From: Persicirhabdus sediminis
GTDB taxonomy: Bacteria; Verrucomicrobiota; Verrucomicrobiia; Verrucomicrobiales; Akkermansiaceae
Assembly: GCF_016595495.1 (NCBI RefSeq)
Contig: NZ_JAENIM010000008.1
Coordinates: forward strand, 147,041-211,040
Length of the DNA: 64,000 nt
Direction: 5' to 3'
Each line of letters begins with the position of its first letter. Within the stretch, counting starts at the first letter, position 1. Position numbers and translations under genes: made by a program. The notes under the pieces were generated by a model that saw only the letters and a list, made by a program, of their open reading frames with translations, made no database searches and had not been told where the DNA came from. Below are positions 32,868-41,963 of the stretch, piece by piece.

Positions 32868-34058
32868 ATGTTTGAAAACGTAGAACAGGCAGCGCCGGAT
32901 CCGATTCTTGGATTGACCGAAGTTTTTAATCAAGACCCTAACGTTGAGAAGATCAATCTCGGTGTAGGCGTCTATCAGGACACTAGTGGTAAAACACCAG
33001 TGTTGCCGTCAGTCAAACAGGCTGAAGCGATTGTTCTGGAGAAGGAAGTCTCTAAAGGCTACCTGCCAATTCCAGGCCTTCCAGCATATGGCAAAGCCGT
33101 TCAGACTTTGCTCTTTGGTGCTGATAGTGAGTTGCTCACATCAGGCCGCCTGTTCACAGCTCACACACCAGGTGGTACTGGTGCCCTTCGTGTAGCTGGT
33201 GATTTTCTTAAGCAAAAGACTGGTGCCAAAAAAGTTTGGCTCACCACACCTACTTGGCCTAACCACGGACCAATCTTTGCCGCAGCTGGATTAGAAAACG
33301 AAGGATTCGCTTGGTACAATGCCGAGACTAAGAGCTTCGATCTAGCCGCTGCTCTGGAAGCAATCGCTAAAATGCCAGCTGGCGACATCATCGTCCTGCA
33401 CGCATGCTGTCACAACCCAACAGGCTGTGATCCAACAGTAGCTGAGTGGAAGCAAATCGCTGAAGCAGTAGCTGAGCGCGGACTCCTTCCGGTAATCGAC
33501 TTCGCTTACCAAGGTTTTGCTAACGGAATCGAAGAAGACGCAGAAGGCCTTCGCCTGATGACTTCTATCTTCGGCGAAGCCATCATCTGTAGCTCGTTCT
33601 CTAAGAACTTCGGTCTCTACCGTGAGCGCACAGGTGCAGTGACTATCATCAGCAAAGACGCTGACACTGCTGGTAAAGTAGCTAGCCAAGCTAAAGTTGT
33701 AATCCGCTCAAACTACTCTAACCCACCATCACACGGTGGCCAGATCGTAGCGACTATCTTTGAAGACGCAGCTCTCATGGACATGTGGAAAGCTGACCTC
33801 ACAGAAATGCGCGAGCGCATCAATGGTGTTCGTGGATCACTCGTTAGCGGACTCGCAGCTCTGCAGTCAGACGTTGACTTCTCATTTGTTGCTCAGCAGC
33901 GCGGCATGTTCTCACTGCTCGGCCTCAGCCAAGAGCAAGTGAAAGAACTTCGCGAGAAGCACTCCATCCACATGGTTGGATCTAGCCGCATCAACCTGGC
34001 TGGACTTAGCGAGAACAACATCGAGCGCTTCTGCAAGGCTGTTGCTAGCGTGCTCTAA
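32868..34058 (+). CDS. aspC: Aspartate/aromatic amino acid aminotransferase
   Basis: 396 residues, the same length as E. coli AspC/TyrB and collinear with them from the start (MFENVEQAAPDPILGLTEVF). PLP-site features are TPGGTGALRV, HACCHNPTGCDPT, IDFAYQGFANG and the lysine-bearing SSFSKNFGLYRERTGA. It transfers amino groups between aspartate or aromatic amino acids and 2-oxoglutarate. Aspartate versus aromatic preference cannot be told by eye; the symbol aspC is given for the family. Start context CCCATTATG with no Shine-Dalgarno; a terminator follows at 34083. Confidence 0.93.
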   Translation: MFENVEQAAPDPILGLTEVFNQDPNVEKINLGVGVYQDTSGKTPVLPSVKQAEAIVLEKEVSKGYLPIPGLPAYGKAVQTLLFGADSELLTSGRLFTAHTPGGTGALRVAGDFLKQKTGAKKVWLTTPTWPNHGPIFAAAGLENEGFAWYNAETKSFDLAAALEAIAKMPAGDIIVLHACCHNPTGCDPTVAEWKQIAEAVAERGLLPVIDFAYQGFANGIEEDAEGLRLMTSIFGEAIICSSFSKNFGLYRERTGAVTIISKDADTAGKVASQAKVVIRSNYSNPPSHGGQIVATIFEDAALMDMWKADLTEMRERINGVRGSLVSGLAALQSDVDFSFVAQQRGMFSLLGLSQEQVKELREKHSIHMVGSSRINLAGLSENNIERFCKAVASVL

Positions 34059-34082
34059 TCGCTGAATTAATTCTTATCTAGC

Positions 34083-34119
34083 TTACCGTCTCAGCTACCA
34101 GCTGAGGCGGTAATTTTTT
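34083..34119 (+). terminator. Intrinsic terminator after the aminotransferase
   Basis: 14-bp stem TTACCGTCTCAGCT / AGCTGAGGCGGTAA with one G-T wobble, loop ACC, followed by six T. Confidence 0.9.
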
Positions 34120-34168
34120 GTCAAAAATTTGTCATTGGCCAACTGGCTGGAAATGATAATTTCCAATC

Positions 34169-34567
34169 ATGGATATATTGGAGGCCGTTATTTATGCAGA
34201 CGATCTAGTTGCCGCTGAGGAGTTTTACAACAAATTGTTAGTCCGTCAGCCATTGATAAAAGATGAAGGTAAACACATCTTCTATCGTCTCCAATCAAGC
34301 ATGTTGCTGATTTTTAATGCCGAGCAGTCAAGCGTCCAGTGCGTGAGTGACAAACACCCCATTCCTGCCCACGGCGCCAAAGGGCCTGGTCACGTTTGTT
34401 TGTCTATGATGGGCATTGAGCCAGCAGTCTGGAGAAAGCGCCTAGCTGAGTTAGACATCGAGTTAGAACAAGACATCACCTGGCCTAACGATGGGGTGTC
34501 GCTCTACTTTCGTGATCCAGCTGGCAATAGCATAGAAATTGCTACGCCGAAGATGTGGGGGTTTTAG
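34169..34567 (+). CDS. VOC (glyoxalase/dioxygenase) superfamily protein
   Basis: 132 residues covering one VOC module pair: LEAVIYADDLVAAEEFYNKL at the start, GPGHVCLSM in the middle and YFRDPAGNSIEIATP at the end. This is the fosfomycin-resistance/glyoxalase I-like pattern with His and Glu metal ligands. The substrate cannot be told. It converges with the alpha-2-macroglobulin gene with only 9 bp between stops and has its own start 50 bp after a terminator. Confidence 0.85.
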   Translation: MDILEAVIYADDLVAAEEFYNKLLVRQPLIKDEGKHIFYRLQSSMLLIFNAEQSSVQCVSDKHPIPAHGAKGPGHVCLSMMGIEPAVWRKRLAELDIELEQDITWPNDGVSLYFRDPAGNSIEIATPKMWGF

Positions 34568-34576
34568 CTCTCATGC

Positions 34577-37500
34577 TTACTCAGATTTTTCAGCTACCAC
34601 TGGCTGCTGAGTGCTAATGGTGGCGCTAGCCGTATTCGCGCGCATGCTCGGGTCATACATCGCTTCTACTTTTGCAGCTGGTGCAGTCGCGGTGCCAGCA
34701 AAGGCAACTCTGGCTAGATAGCTGATTTGCTGCGCTTCTCCCGACCATGACTTGTTGAGGAAAAACCGCGCCTTATCACCTCTGAGCTCGCGGTGGCTGA
34801 TGCGCCAGTCGCGGCTGATCTTCGCGCTGTGTACCGAACTTTGTGAGTCGAAGTGGTCATTGATGATCTCAAACACACTTGGTAGCCTGTCCTCGATGGC
34901 GACGTAGCGAATGTCGGATGGGAAGCTAATCGTTAGCGTAACTTTGACGAGATCTCCAACAGACGGTTTATCTAGTGGCAGTTCGCTGCCGTCGGCCTGC
35001 ACCACAGTGTATCTTCTATCAATAGCTAGCCCTCCAGAGGAACTAATCTTTGTCTCCTTCGACTGCGGTTTTGCGCTCAAACTGAGCTTGGCAAACAAGG
35101 GGGTATCGCTAGTAGCCACCAGGCTCTGGCCATTTTCCAGCTGGAACACATGGTGCTGAGCTGAGCTGGTTTTATCGATAGAGCCCTGTAACGTTCCCTG
35201 ATTAGACGTTAGCGAGTATTTGCTAGATCCGCTAGAGTGGCTAAGTGATTTTTCATAGCTAGCCATGCCCTGCAATGCCCAGCTATTCATCCATGTTGAG
35301 CGCCAGTTTCCATTAGCTGACCGTGATGCCAGTAGATCAATCACAGCATCGTCTATCATCTCAGCTGGTGCTTTCAGCTGGCTCAGCGCCATCAGGCGTG
35401 TGGATGAATCCGTTGACCCAGCCATCCAGCTGGAGCTATTTGTGTAGCTTGTTTTCTTTTCCACAAGACTGAGCGCAGTTTCTCTATCACCACCTGATAG
35501 GTCGATAGCCATGGCGAGAAATGATTTAGCTGTTTGGCTGAGCTGGTCTCTATCTTCGTAGATACGATTTTGTATAGAACGCTGCGGTTGTTCAGCTAGG
35601 GCGAGTACATAGAGTGTTCTGCAGAGAATGTCATTATTCCAGTCATTGTCTTCGATCTTGCTCTTGCGCACATCTTTGATAATCCAATTTGTTAGTTTGG
35701 CTAGACTCGAGTTGTCCACTTTGGCTCCTCTTTTTTCAGCTAGAATGAGAGCCATGGCCCCATAGCTCGATGCCCAGCGTTCAGAACTAGAGCCACTTGG
35801 CCAGTAGGCGAGTCCGCCGTCAGTGGTTTGCATGCTCAGCAGGCGGTCCGCTCCTTTTTGTAATGCGAGCATGACATCGGCTTCATTCACTTCTTTAAAT
35901 GCTGGCACGATGTGTTTCAGTTCGTTCACTGTTAGCCACGGCATCATTGAGGACGTTGTTTGCTCAACACAGCCGTATGGGTACTTCAGCAGGTAGTCTG
36001 CTGCTCCAGCTGCTTCTAGCAAGCGTGAGTTAGAAACCGTTACTTCTAGCTGGCCTCTGCCAGCTAGTAGCTCGGCGTCAAGTTGATCCGCCAGCGCTGT
36101 ATTGCCGTCGATACGTGCATAGACAACTTGCGTCAGCAGTGGTGTCGGGTAGGTGCTTTCGAAGCTGTTGGTGATGTTATCGCTATGCCGTTGAATCATG
36201 GAGGCATTCAGCGTGGCTCCTTCTAGCTGCTTAGGCTTGGCTGACCATGTCCACTGCACGGTACCAGTTTTACTCACATTGATAGGAAAGCTAACTTCAG
36301 CGGATTGGCCTTTTTTCAGCTGGATTGATTTTGTGCTGCTGTGGCTACTGCCATTGGTAGACACCAGCTCGCAGATGTCGTTAGTTTCTAGAGTTACCTC
36401 CCAGCTGCCGTCGTAGTCGCTGTTATTTTGCACCAGAACCATTGGCTCCAGCTGGTCGCCTTCGCTTACGTATCTTGGAGGCATTGGCTCTAGCATGAGT
36501 TCTTTATCTACCACAAAGCTCGATGTGGATGAGCCAAACTGATCTGCGCCTTGTGCGGCCAGAGCGACCACTCGATACGTTGTTAGTGTGTCAGGTGTGG
36601 TGAAGCTTACAGAAAAGTTACCTTTTTTATCAGTCATTACCGTAGGCTGCCAGACAGCACTGGGGTCGAAATCCTCACGTGTTGCGATGTCTAGACGTGG
36701 TGCGGCGGCAAAGGCGTCATCGCCGCCAATAACAAATCCTTTATTAGCCATATAACGCAGTTCTGGGTTTTCACTGAGGTAGTTAGAAAATGAGTTTCCG
36801 CAGGTCATGCTCAATGGCCGAGAGGCAAAGAAGAACTTCAGCCAGTTTGGGTTGTTGTAGCCCATTACCGCTAGAGTGCCTTCGTCGACGGCAAATAAGG
36901 TAACCTCGGCATTAGCTGCTGGTTTTCCTGCGGCGTCTTTAACCGAGCCACTCAGCGTAATTTCGCTAGCTGGAAGTGATGAGTGTGATGGCGCGATGAT
37001 TGTTATCTCGAGTTCTTTGGCGGGATCGAGCACGGCAAATTCGCAGTAACCGATGCGCATGTCGGCGTGTTTGTATTTGTGTGGGCTGTCGAGAGCGCCA
37101 CGCACCACCATCACGGAGACAAAGGCATTTGGCGCTAGCTCGGCGTCGATTGGAATTTCTATCACTGGCTTTTCTGAGCTAAGCTGCATCTGGAAATGCT
37201 GCATCACATTTTCCCTCTCAAGGGTGACCAATGCGGTACCATCTATCGGCGTCATGACGAGGATTCTTGCGGTATCCCCAGCGGTGTATGTTTTTTGCTC
37301 GGGCACAAGTTTGATCTTATTGCCATCTTCAGTAGACCACGCGTAATCGTTGGCTCCGTAGACGTGTACGGCGGTCACTGTTTTCACGGTGCGGCCTTGT
37401 TTGTCTTGGCTAGTTAGGGTGATGAGATGTTCCCCAGTTAGGTCAGACGAAAATGTAAACTTGGCGGATTTCCCAGCTGGAATCGTTAATTTGCTAGAGC

Positions 37501-40306
37501 TGATTTTGCTGATGCGTTCTTCGTTGTTAACGCGCATTTTTCCATCACTGTTACGTACTTTTGTAGTCTCGTGATAGACACGCTCCACGCTCACCTCAAG
37601 CTCTTGATCCTCAGCTGCCAGTTCCCCATTGATGTCGACCGCGAGGATGTCTAACTCAGCGCTATCTCCGATGCGCATAAGTTTATTGATGCGCGAAATA
37701 CCTAGGTAAATAGAGCAGGGGTGAATAGTGGTATTGCTATTGGTAGTCAGCGTTTGCTCGCGGCTGTCGGTGACTTCTGCGGTCACTGAAAGCATCAGAG
37801 GGGAGGGAAATTCGCTAGCTGGAACTTCGAGCTCTTTGCTTATATTTCCATCTTCGTCGAGTAGCAGGTTGCCGTTGAGCGATTTGCTAGAAGGTACATT
37901 TGACTCGCTTTGATAGGAATCGTTGTAGCCATAGTAATGTGCCCAGTAGCCGTAGTCGTAATGGCGATGGTTGCCAAATTTGTAGTCACGGAATTTCTCG
38001 GGATAGAAACCCACATTGCGGCTAAATAAATGCCATGCAACTCTAGCTGAGGCGACGGGCATGCCTTGGTAGTAATTTGCTTTGGCTGACCAGGTGATTT
38101 TTTCACTGGCGATTTCCGGCTCATCTATCTGGCTGGATACCTCAAAGGCATTGCGACGGAATTCTTGCACGTGAAATCCGCTGCGGAAATTATACATTTG
38201 CTCCCACCTCCAGTTAGAAATGGATTCTGGCTTAGCTGGTCCAACGAGTTTGAACTCGACCGTGAAATACCCTACGGTTTCGTTAGGCAGAGTGAATGAT
38301 TTGTCGAAGGCACCTTTTTCAGAGAACTCGATATCTTCGGAGATGAGTGAGCGCGAGCGGCTGTCGTTAATGATTAACTTGGCAGATTTGATATCGCTGA
38401 ACTTGACTGAAGATCCTTCTAGCTGGCGCAGTAGCGCCTTCAGGTTGACTTGCTCGCCTGGACGATAGAGTGATCTATCAGTGAAGATAGAGAGCTTTTG
38501 AATTTTATCGGCTGGGGCATCCCAGCTGTAGTTGATAGGGAAGCGCCACATGGAAATATTTTGCATCTGCCTATCAAAGGGAACGATATATTGATCGTCA
38601 TCTTTGCTGGCTACTAGATGAGTGATTGAGTCGTTGTTAGCTAGGATGACAACGCCATTTTGGTCGGCCTCATATTGTTCGATAAACTGGGCGTCATCGC
38701 CGTAGGCTTTGATCGTGAAATTAGGAATGGGTTTGCCATTGTTATAGCTGAATCCATAGATCATGGTCTGTTGAGCTCCTTGCTTCCAGCTGAGGCCGAT
38801 GTCAGTTAGTTGGATGATAGACTGGCTAATACAGCCACTGTTTGGCGCTAATTTTTTTGCTTTCCCCTCAACTGAAGCAAACATCAAGCTCGGCTTGCGA
38901 TTGCCCTGTAGAACCTCGTTCCAGCTGAGTTTGATTTCAGCGCTGGTGTCGATTTTGTTATCTAGGAATATCTCGCTATCGTAGATGGATTTTCCTGAGA
39001 CGAGTGAGAAGGGGAGTGATTGTTTTGGGCTGACAGTTTGTCCGTTATGCCCCCAGCCAGTGTAATGTTGATAGCCTAGCATGGCGCGAACCGCTTGTTC
39101 GGCGTCGAGATGTTTGATGCGAATTCTAGCGGAGTCTATATTGACGGTATCTATGTTATAGTCGCGGCTGCCGTAAAGTTGCTGAGCTGTGATGAATGAT
39201 GGCAGCGCGATGCCCGGCGCGAGCCGATAGAATGTAAAATCTCGTCTATCATCTTCAGCTAGATATAGCCCGTTGATAGAACTTAGGCCTTTTTTGATGG
39301 TGATGTTCCAGCTTTCTCGTTGTGAGAACTGCCCTTTAATGGTGAGCGTTTTTTTATCATCTTCTAGCTGATAGCGGATGTTGGCCAACTTAGGGCTCAG
39401 ATTGATATACTCGGGGAGTTTGTCGATGGTGGATTGATCTAGCGGGTAGTTGAAATGAATCTTAAGCGTTCTCGGCTGATTGGCTTCTACCGCAGGGGTG
39501 ATGTTATCAATTTCGAATGCATTGAGGTCGCCAATCCACTGAGATGTACTGCGTGCTGTTCTTGCTGTTCTTGATTTGTTAGGCGTGTCGGCTGGTATTA
39601 CCAAATACCAGTTTTGGCCAATTGGTAGTGGTTTGATAGGTTCTATAACAACCGCGGTTGAAAGTGGGGCCTCGTCGGCAAGTTCTAGCTGGGCGATTTC
39701 CTTCAACTCAGGGTTGATGGCTTCGCGGAAGCGCTGAAGTCGGGGTTTTACTCTGTAGTAGTCAGATTGGCAATCGGCCCAAGTAGCGGTGCGCGCTTTG
39801 ACTGGCACCTTCACCCCTGACTTGTCCTGAAAGTAGACCAGCAGCGGCATGTTCTCGGCATTGATTTCGTCGTTGAAGGCTAGATAGACTTTTGGGCTCC
39901 TTGAGTAGGCTAAGCTATCTCCTATGGTGCGGCTACGGACGACGTCGAATGATTCGCTATTGATGAGAAAATCATTGCCTCTCTGAATTGCGGAACCGTC
40001 TAGGTGGCTGGCTTCGGCGACGATTTCTAGCTTGTATTTGATGCCGATGATAGGCAGCTGGCCGGGAATGAATTCTGCTTTGTTAGGCGTGTGCCATTTG
40101 AGCATTCCGCGCACCTCGGGAGTTACCTTAACAAGTGTATTTTGCGCGACTTTACCTACCTGATCGTCGCCAACCATCTGTTTCTCGAAAGTGACAAAGA
40201 TCTTCGACTCTGGCGTCCATTTACGACTGCTGGACTTAAATACTGGGGAGGCGAGTGTGAACTGGACGAGCAGTAGACTCAGGATGGTGAAAGGGAGTAG
40301 CTTCAT
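34577..40306 (-). CDS. Bacterial alpha-2-macroglobulin with thioester
   Basis: About 1909 residues from the ATG at 40306 (signal peptide MKLLPFTILSLLLVQFTLAS). It has the order of macroglobulin MG domains, bait-like region and alpha-alpha toroid typical of YfhM-type proteins. The thioester motif is intact as CVEQ in YPYGCVEQTTSSMMPW (about residue 1446), followed by the helical toroid (WASSYGAMALILAEKRG). A receptor-domain-like beta end has LPSVFEIINDHF. Such proteins trap proteases in the periplasm or at the outer membrane. In many bacteria the gene pairs with pbpC (PBP1C); no pbpC is here. No clear lipobox follows the signal peptide, so lipid anchoring is not supported. Confidence 0.92.
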   Translation of the reverse strand: MKLLPFTILSLLLVQFTLASPVFKSSSRKWTPESKIFVTFEKQMVGDDQVGKVAQNTLVKVTPEVRGMLKWHTPNKAEFIPGQLPIIGIKYKLEIVAEASHLDGSAIQRGNDFLINSESFDVVRSRTIGDSLAYSRSPKVYLAFNDEINAENMPLLVYFQDKSGVKVPVKARTATWADCQSDYYRVKPRLQRFREAINPELKEIAQLELADEAPLSTAVVIEPIKPLPIGQNWYLVIPADTPNKSRTARTARSTSQWIGDLNAFEIDNITPAVEANQPRTLKIHFNYPLDQSTIDKLPEYINLSPKLANIRYQLEDDKKTLTIKGQFSQRESWNITIKKGLSSINGLYLAEDDRRDFTFYRLAPGIALPSFITAQQLYGSRDYNIDTVNIDSARIRIKHLDAEQAVRAMLGYQHYTGWGHNGQTVSPKQSLPFSLVSGKSIYDSEIFLDNKIDTSAEIKLSWNEVLQGNRKPSLMFASVEGKAKKLAPNSGCISQSIIQLTDIGLSWKQGAQQTMIYGFSYNNGKPIPNFTIKAYGDDAQFIEQYEADQNGVVILANNDSITHLVASKDDDQYIVPFDRQMQNISMWRFPINYSWDAPADKIQKLSIFTDRSLYRPGEQVNLKALLRQLEGSSVKFSDIKSAKLIINDSRSRSLISEDIEFSEKGAFDKSFTLPNETVGYFTVEFKLVGPAKPESISNWRWEQMYNFRSGFHVQEFRRNAFEVSSQIDEPEIASEKITWSAKANYYQGMPVASARVAWHLFSRNVGFYPEKFRDYKFGNHRHYDYGYWAHYYGYNDSYQSESNVPSSKSLNGNLLLDEDGNISKELEVPASEFPSPLMLSVTAEVTDSREQTLTTNSNTTIHPCSIYLGISRINKLMRIGDSAELDILAVDINGELAAEDQELEVSVERVYHETTKVRNSDGKMRVNNEERISKISSSKLTIPAGKSAKFTFSSDLTGEHLITLTSQDKQGRTVKTVTAVHVYGANDYAWSTEDGNKIKLVPEQKTYTAGDTARILVMTPIDGTALVTLERENVMQHFQMQLSSEKPVIEIPIDAELAPNAFVSVMVVRGALDSPHKYKHADMRIGYCEFAVLDPAKELEITIIAPSHSSLPASEITLSGSVKDAAGKPAANAEVTLFAVDEGTLAVMGYNNPNWLKFFFASRPLSMTCGNSFSNYLSENPELRYMANKGFVIGGDDAFAAAPRLDIATREDFDPSAVWQPTVMTDKKGNFSVSFTTPDTLTTYRVVALAAQGADQFGSSTSSFVVDKELMLEPMPPRYVSEGDQLEPMVLVQNNSDYDGSWEVTLETNDICELVSTNGSSHSSTKSIQLKKGQSAEVSFPINVSKTGTVQWTWSAKPKQLEGATLNASMIQRHSDNITNSFESTYPTPLLTQVVYARIDGNTALADQLDAELLAGRGQLEVTVSNSRLLEAAGAADYLLKYPYGCVEQTTSSMMPWLTVNELKHIVPAFKEVNEADVMLALQKGADRLLSMQTTDGGLAYWPSGSSSERWASSYGAMALILAEKRGAKVDNSSLAKLTNWIIKDVRKSKIEDNDWNNDILCRTLYVLALAEQPQRSIQNRIYEDRDQLSQTAKSFLAMAIDLSGGDRETALSLVEKKTSYTNSSSWMAGSTDSSTRLMALSQLKAPAEMIDDAVIDLLASRSANGNWRSTWMNSWALQGMASYEKSLSHSSGSSKYSLTSNQGTLQGSIDKTSSAQHHVFQLENGQSLVATSDTPLFAKLSLSAKPQSKETKISSSGGLAIDRRYTVVQADGSELPLDKPSVGDLVKVTLTISFPSDIRYVAIEDRLPSVFEIINDHFDSQSSVHSAKISRDWRISHRELRGDKARFFLNKSWSGEAQQISYLARVAFAGTATAPAAKVEAMYDPSMRANTASATISTQQPVVAEKSE

Positions 40307-40422
40307 GATCAGAAAAAATTCAAACCATATACTAGACATAAACAGCCGCAGTCGGCGATGAAATTTAGTTTAAATATTTGTCAGCAATGAGATGATTTTG
40401 TCTTGGCTGATAGTTAGGATAC

Positions 40423-40453
40423 AAAAAAAGGCATGCCGACTGCCGGCATGCCT
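40423..40453 (-). terminator. Intrinsic terminator of the SCO/cyoE group
   Basis: Perfect 10-bp stem AGGCATGCCG / CGGCATGCCT with loop ACTGC; on the minus strand it is followed by seven T. Confidence 0.92.
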
Positions 40454-40477
40454 AGGTATTAAAGTTGGATAGTTAGG

Positions 40478-41164
40478 TTAGTTTGCTAGGCACCATTCGA
40501 TGTGCTTAACGAGCTTGTCCTTTTCGTACGCGTAACGTTCAGGCTCTTTGCTTTGATCGATGTTAAAGAGGTTGAACATGCCGCGCATTTGCAGTTCATC
40601 ATCAAATACGGCGATGCGCATGTCGTGGGCGATTTGCCCAGGTGTGGCGCTTTTTTCAAAGCGGTTGTATTTCAGCTGATCCTGTCCGTATTCTAGCAGT
40701 TCATCTTTATCGGTACGCATCAGCCACCATTTTGAGGTATCAATGCTGAGCTGGTTAGAAAAATCTGCCATCCACTCTGGGGTATCCATTTCGGGATCAA
40801 CCGTGATGCTAACAATGTGAAATTTTGGGTTGTCTCTGAACATTTCCTGAAGCTCGCGCAATACGATGATGTTGTCTTTGGCGCATTCCGGGCAGCGGCT
40901 GTAGAACTGGGCAAAGACCCAAACTTTGCCTTTCAAGTCTAGCAAGTCGACGTCTTCGCCAGCTTGGTTTTGCCCTTTGAGGCTCTTGGTGAGTGTGGTG
41001 TAGATGTAGGGTTCACCGACAACTTTGGCTTCCACAAGAGCTACGGGTTCTTCCGCTTCTTTGAAGCTGTCCGCGCGCTGGCTGAGGTAGAATCCAGCTA
41101 GGATTCCGATAGAGATGACAGCTACTGAGAAGTAGATGAGATAGATTTTACTGCTTAGTTTCAT
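40478..41164 (-). CDS. SCO1/SenC-like copper or redox protein with CxxC site
   Basis: 228 residues with an N-terminal membrane anchor (IYLIYFSVAVISIGILAGFY) and a thioredoxin-like domain. In SCO proteins the copper site is CxxxC plus a distal His. Here the cysteines are Cys91 and Cys94 (RCPEC), one residue closer, while a His is present at 180 (GQIAHDM). The SCO-like phrases VSITVDPEMDTPEWM are kept. Its partners would be heme-copper oxidase subunit II or another copper chaperone. It overlaps the upstream cysteine-less paralogue by 17 bp and is third in the cyoE transcript. Confidence 0.85.
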   Translation of the reverse strand: MKLSSKIYLIYFSVAVISIGILAGFYLSQRADSFKEAEEPVALVEAKVVGEPYIYTTLTKSLKGQNQAGEDVDLLDLKGKVWVFAQFYSRCPECAKDNIIVLRELQEMFRDNPKFHIVSITVDPEMDTPEWMADFSNQLSIDTSKWWLMRTDKDELLEYGQDQLKYNRFEKSATPGQIAHDMRIAVFDDELQMRGMFNLFNIDQSKEPERYAYEKDKLVKHIEWCLAN

Positions 41165-41957
41165 CGTTGGCTAACTTTCCGGGTTGAGATTCGTTGAGGA
41201 CGTAGTCGAGGTTTTTGCGAAGTCTTGATTCAAGAAGTTCGATTGCTTTGAGGTAGTAGTCAGCACCGTCAATTTTGGCTTTTTCAGGATTTGCTGCGAC
41301 AATATCTTCAGCTGATGATTGTGCGATTAGAGCGTCGTCAAAGGCGTATTGTTGGCGGATATGGCGCTCTGAGTCGACCATGGTTACCATGTCTGGGAAT
41401 GTCCATTTTTCGCTGGCGTCAGCAGCTTTCACTTTCTCGACAAAACCCTGGCGCAGCTGGTTTTTTCCATACTTGTGCATGTCCGTGGTGTTTTTAGAGG
41501 TAATGATCCACCATTTGCTAGAGTCGATATTTAGCTGATCCGCAGCGGCTTTTAGTTTCGCTTGCGTCATGCCGAGGTCTTCACCTTCCACGCTGATGCT
41601 AACAAACATGACTTTGTCATTGTCGGCGTAGTCTTTGGCCAGGCGCTGCATTACCTCTAAGCTAACATTGCGTTCATCTAGCTGGCTGAGGGCGATGGGT
41701 GAGGTGAACCAGACTTTGCCGACTAAGTCGTCGATAGAGACGACTTTGCCATCTTGGTTGATGAAGCTGAAGTTTTGTTTGATCTCAGCTGAGATCGGCG
41801 GTCTATCAGGGTGTTGTTCGTCGGCGTGTTTGATGTATTGCTGGATGATGAGCCAGCCGCCAATGATCATGACAACAACAAGAATAACGACGGTGCGTAG
41901 GATTTCTGCGTTGTTGCGTTCAGCTGGCTCGAGGCCTTCTAAGTGGTCTAACTTCAT
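41148..41957 (-). CDS. SCO-like protein lacking all cysteines
   Basis: 269 residues: one membrane segment (TVVILVVVMIIGGWLIIQQY), then a SCO/thioredoxin-like domain recognisable by similarity to its neighbour: GKVVSIDDLVGKVWFTSPIA, VMFVSISVEGEDLGMTQAKL and IDSSKWWIITS. It contains no cysteine at all, so it cannot bind copper or do thiol chemistry as SCO1 does. It may be a structural partner of the 40478 protein or have a new role. It starts 6 bp after the cyoE stop and overlaps the next gene, so translation is coupled. Confidence 0.75.
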   Translation of the reverse strand: MKLDHLEGLEPAERNNAEILRTVVILVVVMIIGGWLIIQQYIKHADEQHPDRPPISAEIKQNFSFINQDGKVVSIDDLVGKVWFTSPIALSQLDERNVSLEVMQRLAKDYADNDKVMFVSISVEGEDLGMTQAKLKAAADQLNIDSSKWWIITSKNTTDMHKYGKNQLRQGFVEKVKAADASEKWTFPDMVTMVDSERHIRQQYAFDDALIAQSSAEDIVAANPEKAKIDGADYYLKAIELLESRLRKNLDYVLNESQPGKLANDETKQ

Positions 41958-41963
41958 GGGAAA

